Counted from the stretch's first letter, positions 22,901 through 37,900 are shown. The stretch: DNA of 64,000 nucleotides from Micromussa lordhowensis (GCA_964020085.1 OZ026605.1:5762128-5826127), one strand, 5' to 3'. The notes: a model not told the origin generated them from the letters alone. Translations and numbers: made by a program.

Positions 22901-25900
22901 AGGTTACAAAAGCAGAAAGCCAAGGTAGCTGAGGTATTAGTAAGAGGTATATAATTACCCACTCCCTCCCCCCTTCTTGCAAGGTCTAACAAGGTTTTAA
23001 AAAGAATAGAACTTTTGCAGGATTACAATATCTTTCTTAGCTACTTCTACAGATGCAGCATATTGGCCCTCATGTACATGTATATAATATTTTGAAATAG
23101 TAATATTGTACTTTATGTTGCCTAACTCTGTATTATTTTATTCTCTAGAACAAAGCAAAAGCCATGACTCCAGGAATAGAATGATTAATCCTGTGATAAA
23201 TGGACATTTCATCAGACGTCAGCGAAGTGTTAACAACATGAATGTATTAATAAGTAAGTTGCCAACTTTAAGTCACAGGTTTGCTTATGTTTAAGATTGT
23301 TAAAATGTTAACTACCAATTCATCATGAATACATGAAGGATCATATATTTGAACTGCAGAGAAAGATATGAGGGCAAGATTGATCATCAAAGTTATACAC
23401 ACAACTTAAGCAGTTGCAAAATTAAGCCTGAAAAAAATTCAGGCTTGAACAGGATTCAAACCCATGACCTCTGCGATACTGATGCAGTGCTCTACCAACT
23501 GAGCTATCAAGCTAACTAGCTGGGAGCTGGTCATGTTGTGAGTAAATTTGTAATATAACCATAGATGGTGAAGAGTACTTAACAATTATTCGCCAAAGGC
23601 AAAGCGAGCTTTGGTGAATATTCACCATTGTTCACTGAGCCTGAGGTGAATAATTGTTTTAGTATTAATTTTCATAGGTGAATGTCAAGGACTACAATAT
23701 AACAGACTAAAACATAAAAACACAGACGTAATTGTTTGTTTGCATACACGTAACTATGCAGCCCTTAAGCTTTAATAATAAGCTTGCATGTACATCGATT
23801 AATTGTCAATCAGTTTACTCATCGAGTTTGGCAGTAAAGCAAACAAGCGAAACACCACAAAAAATAAATTCATCCGGTACCTTTATTTTCATCGTTGTTG
23901 ACTTCATTCACAGCCTAAAAATGAGTAGCTTTAGTTTGAAGAAAAATATATTTCGGTCAATCGATCTGACCTACTGGCAATTGACGCAACCACTGCGTTT
24001 ATGATTTTTAAAAGTTGAGTTATTGAAAAGATTTTTGGTCCAAGGGTGACAACAGTCATTTTGAAAATTCTCCATCCCGGCTTTCAAATATCCTGGACTT
24101 GGATTGGAGTGTGGTTGTCTTTTGAATAAATGAATACTTCATTAGCAACTGTCTGCCATGTTTACTTGGCAAGATGGCGAAGATGGCGAGCTTAGTAACC
24201 AAGCTCTAGCGGGGTGAACATAGCATCATATGATGAGCTTTTCGACCAATCAGAATGTCCAATTCTTATATTCAAACAAACAAACAAACAAAAGACCGTT
24301 TAATGTTAAAACACTTTGCAGTCGAAAGACTGAATTACGTGAATTTTACACAATAATATATCAATAAATATAAAAATTGAATGTTATAAATATGACAAAG
24401 GTTGGAATAAAAAAGAGTTCGTAAACATTTATGTACAGTGACTAATAATAAAACTATCTCGGTATCTATTGGTTTTGTAATCGGGCACAACAAACAAGCG
24501 ATTTGATCTGAGGTGATAATTCCGACGAGGACGAGCCGGTAAAAGGTGATCGACTTAGTTTGTGGTCACCCTTCTCAATGTTGCTGAATAGTTTCTTGCA
24601 CAATTGACTTCTTCTGTCATATAAAGATGGAAGGCTGGCTTTAACTAGGCCTTCACTATAACTACAGGTAGGAAAAATTATGCGCAATGCGCGACGCTGA
24701 ATGCGCTCAATTTCATCCGACAGATGGTAGATTGCAATGAAATACCTGGCACGCATATTCTAAAACTGATCTAATGACGCTGCAGTAGAACAAAACAAGG
24801 TCACTGGGGGATATTCCCGCGCGCTTAAGTTGTCTTAAGAGATAAAGTCTCTTGGTAGCTTTGGTTGTAATTGAGTCAATATGCGCAGACCATTTAAGAT
24901 CACTGCTTATGGTTACGCCAAGGACTTTAGCCGAAGAGACAGTTTCAAACTCGACCCCTTCGATGGACACCCCAGGGAAGCTAGGGGGAGTGCGCTTAAA
25001 GCACGTGCGGATCTCCTTGCACTTCGTAGGATTGAGCTGCAGATGGTTTTCTTGAGACCAATCATGAATGTAGTCGGCCGCTTGTTGTAATGTGCTGAGC
25101 TTAGAGGTGGGAACAACTTCCGAGACCGTTGTGTCATCAGCGAATTTCCACATGAGGAACTCTTCGGGGGGACGGAGATCGTTAATCATCGCAAGAAATA
25201 GCCATGGACCTAAACGGGTCCCCTGTGGCACTCCAGCAGGAACGTCCAACCAATCAGAGAACACTCCACTTAGTTTAACCCTTTGCTGTCTGTTTCTTAA
25301 GAAATCAGTAACCCAGTTCACTACTGTAGGTTTAACGCCAAGAGAAAGAAGCTTACCAACCAATATATGATGGTCAACGAGGTCGAAAGCTTTCCTAAAG
25401 TCTAATAGGGCAGTCCTTACAGTTGAACCAGTGCCGTCCGTAGCTCGCAGCCAATGATGGAACATGGAGATTAGAGCAAATGTGGTGCATGACCCCGGGA
25501 TGAATCCAAACTGGGAGGGATCGACGGTCGATAACAAAACAGGCTTCAGATCCTCGTCGATGACAAAGCTCTCTGCAACCTTAGACAAGGTTGAAGTCAA
25601 AGAGATAGGTCTAAGGTCTTTATTGATGTCATTGACAGTGGGTGCTTTTGGGAGAGGCGGAACATCAGCAATCTTCCAAGCTCTTGGGACCTTGCACTTA
25701 GAGTAGGAAGAGTTGAGGATATCTGCAACCGGAGCCGCCAGAATATCAGCAAATTCCCTAAGTACTCAATTTGGAAGATCATCTGGTCCACCGGCGCGCG
25801 CAGAACTAATTTTATGTAGTTTGCGTCGCACTGAGCTCTCAGTGACTGTGATGGGCTGATCACCGTTCGTATCCACTCACACAGACTCAGTTAAAGGAGA

Positions 25901-28900
25901 GTAACCATCCATGACACTGACAAACGCCTGGTTGATTTTGTTTGCGAGAGTAGGCACATCACACACGAGGTCGGGGTGAAGAATAGAGGTCAGGTCACGC
26001 CCTGATGATGATTTAGCGGACTCACATAGCTGCTTAACCTCTCTCCACCAGTTGCTTGGTTTGGAATCATGCAAGTCGTTCACCTTGTTCTCATAGTACA
26101 CTTTACGACAGCGCTTGCGCACACGGTTAACTTTGTTTCTAAGGATCTTGAATAGGGGCAAGTTACCGGAAGTGAAAGCCTTTTGGCGACGGATAATGAG
26201 CTGTTTGAGTTGTAACGACACCCAAGGATGATCCGTCTCGTGAATTCAAATGGAGCGAACTGGCATCATTGTATCCAAACCATAATTGATGACTTCGGTT
26301 CGCAACGACAGCTTCCCCGCGCATGACTGATCGGACGACAGCAAGCTGGACCAAGGAACCTCCACCAGAAAACGCCCAAGACTGTTTACTTTGCTAGGGC
26401 GCTTGTCTCTCGACTTGATGGTCTTGTGCTTTGGCTTTGAGGCACTGCGCGCCCCTGGGCCCATGTAGATGGTCATGTGGTCAGAGAGACCAAATGGCGG
26501 TAGGCGGGTGGGAGCCGAGAAGTAATCATCCAAATTCGTGAAGATCTGATCCAGAGTCCTGTCACCCCTAGTTGGAAATTTCACAGTGGGCTTCAAGTTA
26601 AATGATTTAACCACTGACTGGGCCATAGGAAAATCGCCAGCCAAGATGAAAGCACAGTTTGGGTAGGAAGCTTCCAAAGACACGAGTGAAGATATTAGAT
26701 ATTCCTTCATCGTTGTGTCATCAGCGTCAGGGTACTGGTAGATCACGCCTACAATGATGTTCGAGTCAGCTGGAAGACGGCTGGGCCTTAGGTCCGCCCA
26801 GAGGACTTCATGGTCAGGATGTTGATAATCGGTTAGAACCGAACACTTGATGGATGATTTGACGTACAAACACACACCACCGTGTTGCCAGTCTACGCGA
26901 TCGCGTCGGAAAATCTGGTAGCCATTGATATTAATAGGCTCATCAGGAACGGAGCTCTTTAACCATGTCTCGGTAAAAAGAGCCAGCTCTGCGTCCATGG
27001 TGGTAATCGCGTGGGCAATTTCATCGGTCTTTGGCTCGAGCGACATTGGGTTGGATAAAAGAATGGAAGGCACAAAATGCGAGGAGGTCCCAAGGGAGCT
27101 AGGAGTCACGCTGCTGGTTTCTGATGATGAAGAAGAGGTGACAAATTGAATATTTAATAAGTTCCCGTAGTTTACCGAATTTTGTCTTCTACTAGATTCC
27201 CAAACACCAGAAGTTTTACGGTAGTAAGAAGGGATAGTCTGGATTCGGTGTTGTCGTCCATCCGCATTACGCTTTATGCCTCCACGTTTTCCTCGCATAC
27301 ACTTAAACAAACCAGCAGATTTCAAGGCGTTCCACTCTGACGGTGCCAAAGGCAAGATTGAATTTTGCCAACAGGATCTTAGAGAAAGTAACGCTGATCT
27401 GGTATACGTTACTGCCATGTCGTTAGGAGGAAAAATATTTCAATCCCGAGACTTAGGATGACAGCTTCGAGGAGAAAATTAACCAAAAGTTGTAGAGCTA
27501 AGTCGTACTCAGGCAGCCGGAACGGCGCGCATACATTATGCACATTATACATTATTCACCTCTGGAAATTATACTAAAAGTAAATATATTAGTTTTATAA
27601 TAATATTTGAACTGTGGAGAATGCTATAATTGATCATTGCAGTTATATACAACTAAGCAGTTTTAAAAGTATGCCTGAAAAAAAATCAGGTTTTAATGGA
27701 ATTGGAACCCAAGATAACAGTGCAGTGCTCTACTGACTAAGCTATCAAGCTGAATGGGAGCTGGTCACGTGATCTCATAATATACCTGTAGATGGGGTTT
27801 TACATATCCTTAGATGGAATTTTTTTCATGCTAAATTTTACAACTGCTTAAGTTGTGTATTACGCATATCATATTTTGAAAACCAGACTTCCTAAGGATA
27901 AGCTTTTTGCATGGGTTTGTTCCATTGAAGAGTCCTACAAAAGTTTCAAGTCGCAGCCATTAAAATATTTCACCAGTTACCTGACCAGAATAGAAAAAGC
28001 CCAATGGCTTAAAAGGCATGCATCTAAATCTGAAAATTTAAATCATTGTCAAAAGATCAAGCAGTTCTATGTGCTTAATGCTATCTATAGGTTTTTTGAA
28101 ACTAATAATATCATAGAAGTTATGCAGACTGAGGTAATAAACACCAGTATTGGCAGACTTTCTACAGTACCTTTCCTCTTTTACATGTAAACAGTAATTT
28201 CATACGCATCATTATAAAAAAGGCTGAGTTACTTCTGATTCATAGGAATAATCGGAACTCTTCATCTTTTCTACCAAGTTTTAGGGATTTAAATTTAATT
28301 CTAATGCATGGTTTGGAACTGGCACTACTTATGCAACCAAAATAATATTGTTTTTCGAAGCAAACATTCCCTTATATAAAATTTACCATTTAGCACAGTG
28401 CAAAACGCTCCAACATAGCTTTTTGCTAAATGTGGCCGTCAGCCGATTCCTTATTAGCAACTGCTCTAAATTGTAGATAGGAAGAACCCCCCTTAAATGA
28501 CTTCAATAATGTACAATTCCTGCATAAAAATATCCATACCTACTGTATGAAAGGCTGGCAGGTGAAGTACACAGTAAAGGACGGTCTTAATATCACAAGG
28601 CTTATGACTGGAATAGCTTTTTTGTATACAAATGGATGGGCCTGAGCTGTAACCCAGGGGGTGGGGGTTCTTTTAAACCAAATTTATTTCTCTTTTTAGC
28701 AAAGTAACATTGTCTGATACCAATTTAGGAAGCAGTTGTTACCGGTAATTAAAGCGATTTAGATAACATCAGATGAAGCTGCTAATTTAGAATCAATGAT
28801 ATAGCTTAGTCACAGGTTTTCTTTTGATTTACATTGATTACATGGTTCAACTTAAACAATAACGTGACAATGACTTCAATAATGTGCAATTCCTGCATGA

Positions 28901-31900
28901 AAATGTGTGCTGGTGAGGTACACAAACTTAAGGAGGGCTCACATATCAGGAGGCTTATGACTGGAATATTTTTTTGTATGCATATATATTCCAAACTAAC
29001 ATACATTTGTACCTTGAAAGTCCTAATACCTAAATTTTAGCCTTTGTAGAGGCTATCTAATTCCAAGTCGGTAACCCTATCCACCAGATAAAACACCATC
29101 CAGTGGATAGGTGTTAACAAAACAAACCACGCTATCCACTGGATAGTGATTTTTCTTGTGGATTTTGTTATCCACCTTTCAAACCACCAGGGCATCGACA
29201 CTTAGAGGGGTCAACACAATTACCTAAATGCAGCTGTGGTCATGCGTAACCAAATGACTACCAAGGCAAAAGGGAACCTATTGTGTTTGGTTTTGCAATG
29301 AATATTATTACTTCATGATTTGTAAATGTTAAGCACTCTTGACCTCAGTTAAATCGGATCATGTTTACTGTGGGTAGTCTCGATCGCCATGTCGGTCAAT
29401 AGTCGGTCGAGAGTCGGTCGATAGCAGGTCGACACTCGGGCGATAGTCAGTCGATATATCGGTTGAGATGTGCGTCGGCCAAAATATAGTTTTTAGTTCA
29501 CTGATACCCCGCTGAAGCTTCGCCGACACTTCGCCAATACTTCGCCGATACTTCACCGAGTATCGTTCGACTACTGGTCGAACACAAAGCTTCCAGTATG
29601 TTGGTCGATGTATCGGTCGATAGTCGATCATGTTACTGTTGCAAAGTTTGTGGCCGCCAGCTTAGTGTGTGAGCTCACACACACAAAAAAAACTGATCCG
29701 CTATATCAACCTACCACCCACCGACTATCGACCAGCTAGCAATCGAGTTTGAGCGACTCTCAACCGACTGTCAACCGAGCGATCTTGGCCAACACATGCC
29801 TGATATTTGCGCGACAGTTCACCGATATGTCACCGACACTTGACCGATATCCCACCGAAATTTTGCCGATACTCGATCGAGATGCATCTGCGCAATATCG
29901 ACCGATAGTCAGTCACTATATCAACCGAACCCCGACCGACTATCGCCCAGCTATCGGCCGAGTTTCGACTGACTATCGACAGACTCTCGGTCGATACATT
30001 GGTCGAGTGTTGACCGACAATCGACCAATATATCGACCGTCATAGCGGTCGCACTACCTACAGTAAACATGATCCGTTAAATCTGATTACTTTTTGAAAG
30101 TTGCTTACTGAAAAATCTTCTACCTTCTCAGAATGTCAGTCCACACCAAAGGGTTTTCTTCAAAAGGCAAAGAATCTGTTGGTAAATTTGACAGGAGAAG
30201 GATGGCTTCACATTAAATGGGAAGCCATAGACTCTATAAAGCCAGGTAAATAAAAGTCTAATGGTACTTACAGAGGTATTAGCTGTGCATATTGCCATAA
30301 GTACATGAGGGGAGCGTTACTAGTGGCCTATTAGAAACCGAAAAACCGCACAAAAAATCACCCAAAACCGCAAAAGCACAATCAAATTTGTCCAAAACTG
30401 GAATAAAAACCCTCACTGACAGAGCTTTGGTAGGCTTCAGAATCTCTCTTTCTGTTATTTGATTTTTATACATCTAAACCAGTGTTTTACACAGTTTAAT
30501 AAAGAACAGGCTAATAAAGAACATATTTGAAGAAGGAAAAAAGTTTGATAGTAGAACATGATTTTTTTTTCCTAGGCAAATACTTCTTGCTAACCATGAA
30601 ACTGTCCAAAAAAATATTCCTGCAACCAGGCAATCAAAAGTGGCTTAAATGAAACAAAACTACTTATGTGAATAAAAGAAGCTTTACTTTCAAGGTAAAA
30701 TTTTGTGTCTTTCAAGTAATCAAGACTTAATTCTGTATGAAGATGATTCAAATTTTTAATGCGCAACCAGTCAAAATACCCCATTTTAAGAACCTGCTGA
30801 CGCATAAACAAGCAAGGCGACCCCATTTTCTTATTGCATTTTTTTAATGGTCATATCATGAAATATGTTAACTATTCCAAGTTTCAAAAAAATGTTTGAT
30901 AGTAGAACAATTTCAAGGGAATTAGATTAATTGGGGGCAGCACTCTTGAGAAAATATAGTACCTTAATAATAATGTTTTCTTTCCAGATTACAATTGGAC
31001 AAGCTATGCATTAATCTACCATGATGACGACAGCACTGACAGACCAAAATGTATAGCTGTTCCAAAGGTCAGTTTACAAATAGCAAATTGTTCAAGGGGG
31101 AGGAGGAGGGGAGCATAGACTACACATCATCCAATATTTGTCCAGGAACTGCTGTAGCCCATCAAACATGAAAGGACTGTGGGAAGATAATTAATGGTTA
31201 TTTTCTTTTCATTTGCTCTAATAACTAAGGTCTTCCACATTTCTGAATGAGACTGAGAATGAAAATGAGAATTAAGGCTATACAATTTTTTTATAATACA
31301 CAAAATGCATAGGCAGGCCATTTAAAAATACACACAGACATATCAAAAACAAAGGTATATCTTGGTAGTTGCCAGGTCATTAGTGGTGACTTACCACTAA
31401 CCAGCCAGGGTGACTAAAAATTGAGGTTTACTAGCCGATATGGGACTAAAGTGGAAGATGTCTTAACAGACACTCTGGTAAGCGCCGAGCAGTTCTACTA
31501 ATGACTGCCTTCACAAAATCTTGCTTGAACTCCCATACAAACTTTGTATTCCCTTAAGCGGACATTCTCATTAGCAGCCATGGACACTTGGAGGGCTTAT
31601 GATCTAGACTTTTTCTTAGTTTTTATGATCCCATAAATGAACACTTGAAATGAATTTGTAAACTGTATCACTGCTTTTTGTTGCAGCGAGACCTTTTACT
31701 GCTAATTTTAATGCTGGCTGCAATGTAATTATTCTAGTAAGCGGCCAGCTTTTTTGTGTCTCGAGGGTGTCCACTTACAAGGGCTTCCACTGCATGATAC
31801 AAAATACTAATTGTGTAGTTCCAGAAAATATCCATACCCCCACCACGGAGGGAATTTCACGTAAGCCCCCCCCCCCCTCCCCGGAATTTCCATTTTTGAC

Positions 31901-34900
31901 CAGTAAAACTAAATCGATCATACAACCCCCCCTCCCCCTGGAATTTCCTGGGTCTTTGACCCCCCCTCCCCTTCGGAATTTCCAATTCCCTCCGTGGTGG
32001 GGGTATGGATATTTTCTGGAACCACACATGTGATGTATTGCAAAGTACGAAGTTAAAATAAAAATATAATTAAGTTTAAGTTTAATTGGAGTAACTTTCT
32101 CTTCTTGTTCCCAAATTTAATTAATCCAACTTCAATGAATGTTTAGTTTGTGGGTGGAAAATTCCAAGGGGATACCATTTTGATTTCTCTGTTGCCATGA
32201 GACTCCAGACTCACTGTGAGAGTACTTTGAGGACTTTTTTCATTGCGCATGCCATTTACTTCTATGACTGTTTTGGAACAATAATAATGAAACAAATATG
32301 TGGAGATTTCCTTCTGGTTGTGATCAGCCATGCCAACCGAAAAACCGAGGAATAAGAAGAATCAAGATAACAAAAATAGACCTTATACAAAAATGGATGG
32401 CAATTACTTCTATCTGGTAATTAAAGTTTCTTCAACCACTTGTGGTACAGAATCAAAAGAAATTAAGTTTACCCCTGATTTCTCAAAATATCCAATTTTC
32501 AAACCACTTCTTGTTTCCCTTGGAGGTTCAAAAAATCAGAATTCTGGTGTATATTATTGAGCAATCAATTTCTGGGATTTGGGCACAATTCAACTTTTAT
32601 AGTTCTTTCTCTTATGAAAATGCTGACTACAAAAAATTCAAGGGACACTTATTTGGTCCTGGGCGATTAAGAATTCAAGGAGACTAGTCCAGTATGTAAA
32701 TAAATATATGGAAGATCATATAGTTGAACTGCAGAGAAAGATATGAAGACATGATTTATCATTGCAGTTATACACACAACTTAAGCAGTTGTGAAATTAA
32801 AGCCTGAAAAAAATTCAGCTCTGTCAAATTGTCCATGCACTCTTACTCCTGTTCAGGCATGAATTTTTTTCAGGCTTTAGTTTCACAACTGCTTAAGTTG
32901 TGTGTATTAACTGCGATGATAAATCATGTCTTCATACTAGTCCAGTATGTAACACTTTTTTCCTGAAATTTTTCTTCAGAACCAAACAGAGTATTCGCTG
33001 AAGAAAGATGGTGCCCGGAAAATCCCATATTCCTTCCATGCTGCAGTATGTATAACACTTCTACCTACCTAGACTGTGTCGAAATATGTAACTTACAGTA
33101 AATATGTGAACAAGTGATTCCATGTTGCAGACATTACATTGAGTGGCAAAAATTGGCATTTAGATCTTTTGTCAAACCTTCCAAAGCTAACTGAGGTGCT
33201 CAAATTTATGAGTTAAATTACTGTAGCATCCCGTAGTATATGGTTGTGCTGCTGGTATAATTTTCAATTAGGGAAACTGGAAGTGATTTTTTTATTTTTA
33301 TTTTCCAATTTGTCTCATGTGAACTGCCCGCACATATAAAAAAATCATTTTCCAATTTGTCTCATGTGAACTGCCTGCACATATTACATCCCTCTGGGGT
33401 TCTACTGTGCTATTAATTAGTATGTAGTTTAAGGTTCTGTGTAACACTTCAAATGTTTGCCTGGAAATGCAGCTGTCTCACAAGACGGAAGAAAGATAGA
33501 CCTTTGTCAGAACATTCAATTTAACAATTTTCTAATGTACACAGGAGTTTCTCTGCTCATGTTTGAAGCTTTGATCTGCCACTGATGGGTGAAGTCCTAC
33601 CAGCTATGCAGACTACCATAATTCTGAGGGGTACTCAAGATTTCAAGTGACTAGAGTGATCCAATGGGCAAAATAATCAAAACACCAAAAAATCCCTGGG
33701 TTTTCCAACAAAACCCAAAAAACTCTTGGACCAAAAATTTATTGTTTTCAATACAAGTTTTACCCAAAACATTCCCTACCTAAATTAAGCCACTCCCAAA
33801 AAAATATTTGTCAAATTTCCTTACCCAATAAAATCCGAGAATGAAAAAAAAAATTTGAAACCCCAAAATTGCTTTGATCATCCCTGTCACTTGAAATCCA
33901 GAGGTCCCCCCCTCCCTCGCCTTAACCCCTGGAACTATTAACCTGTGTAGTTGTTCCTGTGTGGTTTTCTGCAGTTAAATATCAAGTGCCCATAATTTGA
34001 ATGTTTTCACAAACAGTTACTATTGATAACTTATTGTTAAGTGAGTGTAGATTGAAGTGAGAAACTTTAGAAAAATAGATTAAGGGAACTTTGACTTTGC
34101 CATTAGATAAAGGCTAACTGTAAACATTATTTTAGATTTAAATTTGAGCAATGCCTGTCAGATTGATCGTGGATGGCCTAACCCATTTTGCTATAAGTGC
34201 ACTTCGTAATGTCATCCAAACACCATTGCACAAAGAAAATAGATTTAAGGTGGCTCATCCAGTTTTTTCGTTCGGGGAGTAGATCACCATCGTGCGTCAC
34301 GCGTGAGAAACATGAGCGATGGAGGCGCGAGTTTTTTTTACCAAAACAAATATGGCGGCACGCAGCTTTTTTTGCCCAAGGTCACTTTTGTACTGTTGGA
34401 GACAAAATTCGCATATAAAGGAGGCTTTACTTGCTGGAACAACTTTAGTCAATTCTGTGAATTTAAGAAAAATTGTTTCTATCAGCAATCCAATGTTTCC
34501 CAAATTTCAAAGGAAACTCGATCGATCATGCAGCCACCAAGAACGCATTCAGGACTCGTAAAACATAGCAAACCCAGAATTTGTGTAAAAATTCTACAGA
34601 GTAAGCCCAGGAGGTTGTCTTTAACGACAACTACAACTGTAAAACATAGGCATGCAAGGCGTTCAAGAGTTATTTTTTAATTAAAAGGTTATGAAGATAG
34701 GAGCATTTAAGGGAGTGTTTACAGTGACAATTTAGTTATTGACAAGTGTTTTTGGCTACGATGCACAGCACGAAAGAAAGTGAGAATTTGTGATATATAT
34801 ACGATCTTAAATCTCTAAGATAAACGAATAGTAGGCCTTACAATTTTGGTTTAAAAGTCTGGCTGCCTGGTTTATGTTGAGAGTGGAAAGAGGCGAAGTG

Positions 34901-37900
34901 AAGGCCTTGGCGTTGTTTATTTTAACGAGAGAGAATGGGTGATTGTTTTCGGGTAGGTTTTTGAGTTGGTGCGCAAAGAAAGGGCTGTGAATTTTTTCTT
35001 TGTAGAGGAGCAAGCCATATATGTGTATTTTGTGCTTCCATAATAAAACATGGAGTGTTGACAGATGATGTTTGCTGACAGTGACTGTGCATTGCAAGCA
35101 GTTGAGCATCACAAAAATTACTTTGAATTCGTTATGTAATTCTCCCTCCATAAAGCTAAATCGATGACATGTACACTGTTTTACTGAACAAACTACTGCA
35201 GTAATCTGACACGTCTCCGAATTAATGTAGATACCATCTTATTTTCTAACAGGCAATTTGATTCGTTCTTTGATGCAACCCACTTCGTGATTGGTGTGAC
35301 ACGCCACATGCATAACTCCCTGTCACTCGCCGATCTCATAGCCCTTTCAACCCCCAAGAGGAATTTGTGCTCAAAAATACTCAAGTTAAGAGAACTTTTC
35401 GTATTTTATACGAGTCCTAAGTTTACCCTTTTTACACAACAACACTAGTTTACCGAAAAAAAGAAAGAGAAAAAAACACCTCTGACACGTTGACAGTCTA
35501 ATTTAATTCATTCCCATATGAAAAATAAAAGTGTCAAATTACCATTTGTAACTAAAAATAGCAAGCATCTTGTGGGAACAAGTGGTGATGATTTGCCAGC
35601 TCTAATTGAATTTACTCCCTTGTGAAAAACAAGTGTCAAATTACCCTTTGTAACTAAAAAATAAAATATCTTGTTATATTTCCATGCAAAAACAATCGTT
35701 ACCTGTACCTATTGTAAACGTTCGAACTCTTTCAAATCAAGATAGTCTCGTCTCCTCTAAAACATTTCGTAAGAACTAGAAGCAACGATGCGCGACGTCT
35801 AATTGAATTTACCCCTTGTGAAAAACAAAAATATCAAGTTACCATTTGTAACTAAAAATAGCAAGTATCTCGTGGGAACAAGTGGTGGTGATTTGCCAGC
35901 TCTAATTGAATTTACTCCCTTGTGAAAAACAAAAGTGTCAAATTACCCTTTGTAACGAAAAATAAAAATATCTCGTTATATTTGCACGCAACAAGAACAC
36001 AGCAACCGTTACCTGTACCTATTGTAAAATTCAAACTCTTTCAAATCAAAATAGTCTCGTCTCCTCTAAAACATTTCGTAAGAACTAGAAGCAACGATGC
36101 GTGACGTCTAATTGAATTTACTCCTTGTGAAAAACAAAAATATCAAGTTACCTTTGTAACTAAAAATAAAAACATCTCGTCCATTTGCATACAACTACCT
36201 CATGCACTGTTTCATACCTCAAGGCTCATCTCGTCCATAACTAAAATCCTAAGCCTAACTCACAGAAAATGCCGAAGTAAAGCCAATATATGAATACTTC
36301 CTCCTCTTTTATAGAAGAATAAATATGGCAGTTCTGAACTGTATCGGGATCAAATCTTCTCATATACCATTTACTTTTAAAACAAGAAATTTGATTGGCT
36401 GTTTACAGTAGATCCGATCTGATTGGTGTGACATACATACATCTCTCACTCACTGACTCACTGATCCATTGACCCGTCCACAACATACTCGACGCGCCGA
36501 CTAAGAGATATTTTTTTTACAAAAAAATAACTCAATGATGTTTTAGCATCAAACGACATCAAACTAAACGAAACGCCTGTTCGGAGCCCGCTCACCCGCG
36601 TGGGCACACGAAGCAGTCAGCAGTAGTCAAAACAGCTCATAAGCAACTGCTGATCTTATAAAGTCTGGATTTTTGAATGCGTGTCTATGCTTTTTATTTA
36701 ATATAATGTTATCATTGAGAGCAAACATCAGAAAAAAACTAAAAAAATTCTACGGAAAGGAAATTTGCACTGCAAACTGCAGATTAATTACCCCTTCAAT
36801 CACCTTCATTTTCAGAATACTAATTCAGTTTTATTTCATGGCGTATAACATGTGATTGTACGACCTCCTTTACGTTTTGAATTTTCACTGGATAATTCAA
36901 GGCAAAGGCTAAGTGAATCTCACTGTTTAGCCAACACAGTGCATTGTATAAATTTTGAAGAGGGATTTTCATCTGTATGGATGGCCCCTAAATGTGTTGC
37001 TCTGCATCAAGTTTGTTTAATTGGCTGTTGAACAGACTCAGGTCAGGTATTTTTAAAAAAGGTCTAAACAACAAGAAAGGTAATTGTTATAGCTACTAAC
37101 TTTATTGCATACTACACTAATTTAATGTGGGATCATGCGTATATTACTAACGACATCTGTGGTCGAGTATTGATCGATACCCTCAACCGACATCTTGACT
37201 GACACTCTGTCAACATCTTGATCGATACAGCAGACCAGTGAATTTATACAGGGCTACAACAAATAGGCAGTTAAAACAAAACCATGGAGTTTAAACTGTT
37301 AAAAAAGCCACAATTATCATTTGTTCAAAATAAATGACTGAGAATAATTATTCTCTTTTTGCAACTTTGTAGGTTGTTGTAAACCCCTATGGTCATGGTG
37401 AAATCGAACTTCAAAGGTTTACTTTTAGAGGTAATAATAAAAAGTCATATTGCTTTGATGTAATAATTGTAGCAAAATCATCTGTATTGAAAATCGTCTT
37501 TTTGATTAACTGTATAGAACTTCCAAACAGGTAATAAAGTGTTGTTGTTGTTGTAGCATAAATATATACCTTGGATATGATTTGAAAAGTTAATTATCGT
37601 GGGGGTGTTGTTCAATCAATCCAAGAAATCTAAGGTGGAACATTTTGAATGCTATTTTATTCAGACTCAGTTTAAGGACATCATAAAGTGGAACCAAAAC
37701 AAATTTAGCAAACTCCCTCAGATCACAAACCATATGAAAGAGATGACTTGAAATATGACACAAGATGTGAATTCCACTTTATCATGAACATAACCCAAAA
37801 GCTTAATCTAGTCCTATCTTCCCAAATTGATAGTAATAATGGATGAATGTCAGTAGTTGATTAAACTTGATTTACAATGTAAAAACAGATCAACAGCAAC

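Larger units (their letters stand above)
24278..27460 (-). mobile_element. Dead non-LTR retrotransposon (LINE) in receptor intron 3
   Basis: A minus-strand element reading endonuclease then reverse transcriptase. Its low-coordinate end is an (AAAC)n run (24276-24298), i.e. a TTTG-type 3' tail. The endonuclease part (27418-26246) shows TETWL, GGVCLYV and GLSDH. The RT part shows LLDFRKAFDLVDHH, PAGVPQGTRLGP and FADDT, in the jockey/CR1 sense of non-LTR elements. At least three in-frame stops (near 26245, 25880 and 25770) and a frameshift near 24730 inactivate it. The high-coordinate (5') boundary is not clear. Confidence 0.9.

Noticed and set aside
24713..25600. Longest open frame of the window as a host gene
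   Set aside because: It is the reverse transcriptase core of a LINE with stops and frameshifts on both sides.
29749..30045. 98-codon open frame repeated at 38638-38934
   Set aside because: It is a direct translation of the CGACCGACTATCGACC repeat array in a transposon; repetitive composition, no domain.
31767..32033. Overlapping proline-rich and glycine-rich frames on both strands (also at 40670-40936)
   Set aside because: Produced by C runs in the loop of a palindromic MITE.
35193..35384. Minus-strand 63-codon frame, also at 44097-44288
   Set aside because: Intronic, no domain, no splice support; its plus-strand translation is equally open.
36421..36500. CACT/GACT-rich stretch as a promoter element
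   Set aside because: A degenerate microsatellite inside an intron; no sign of a transcription start.
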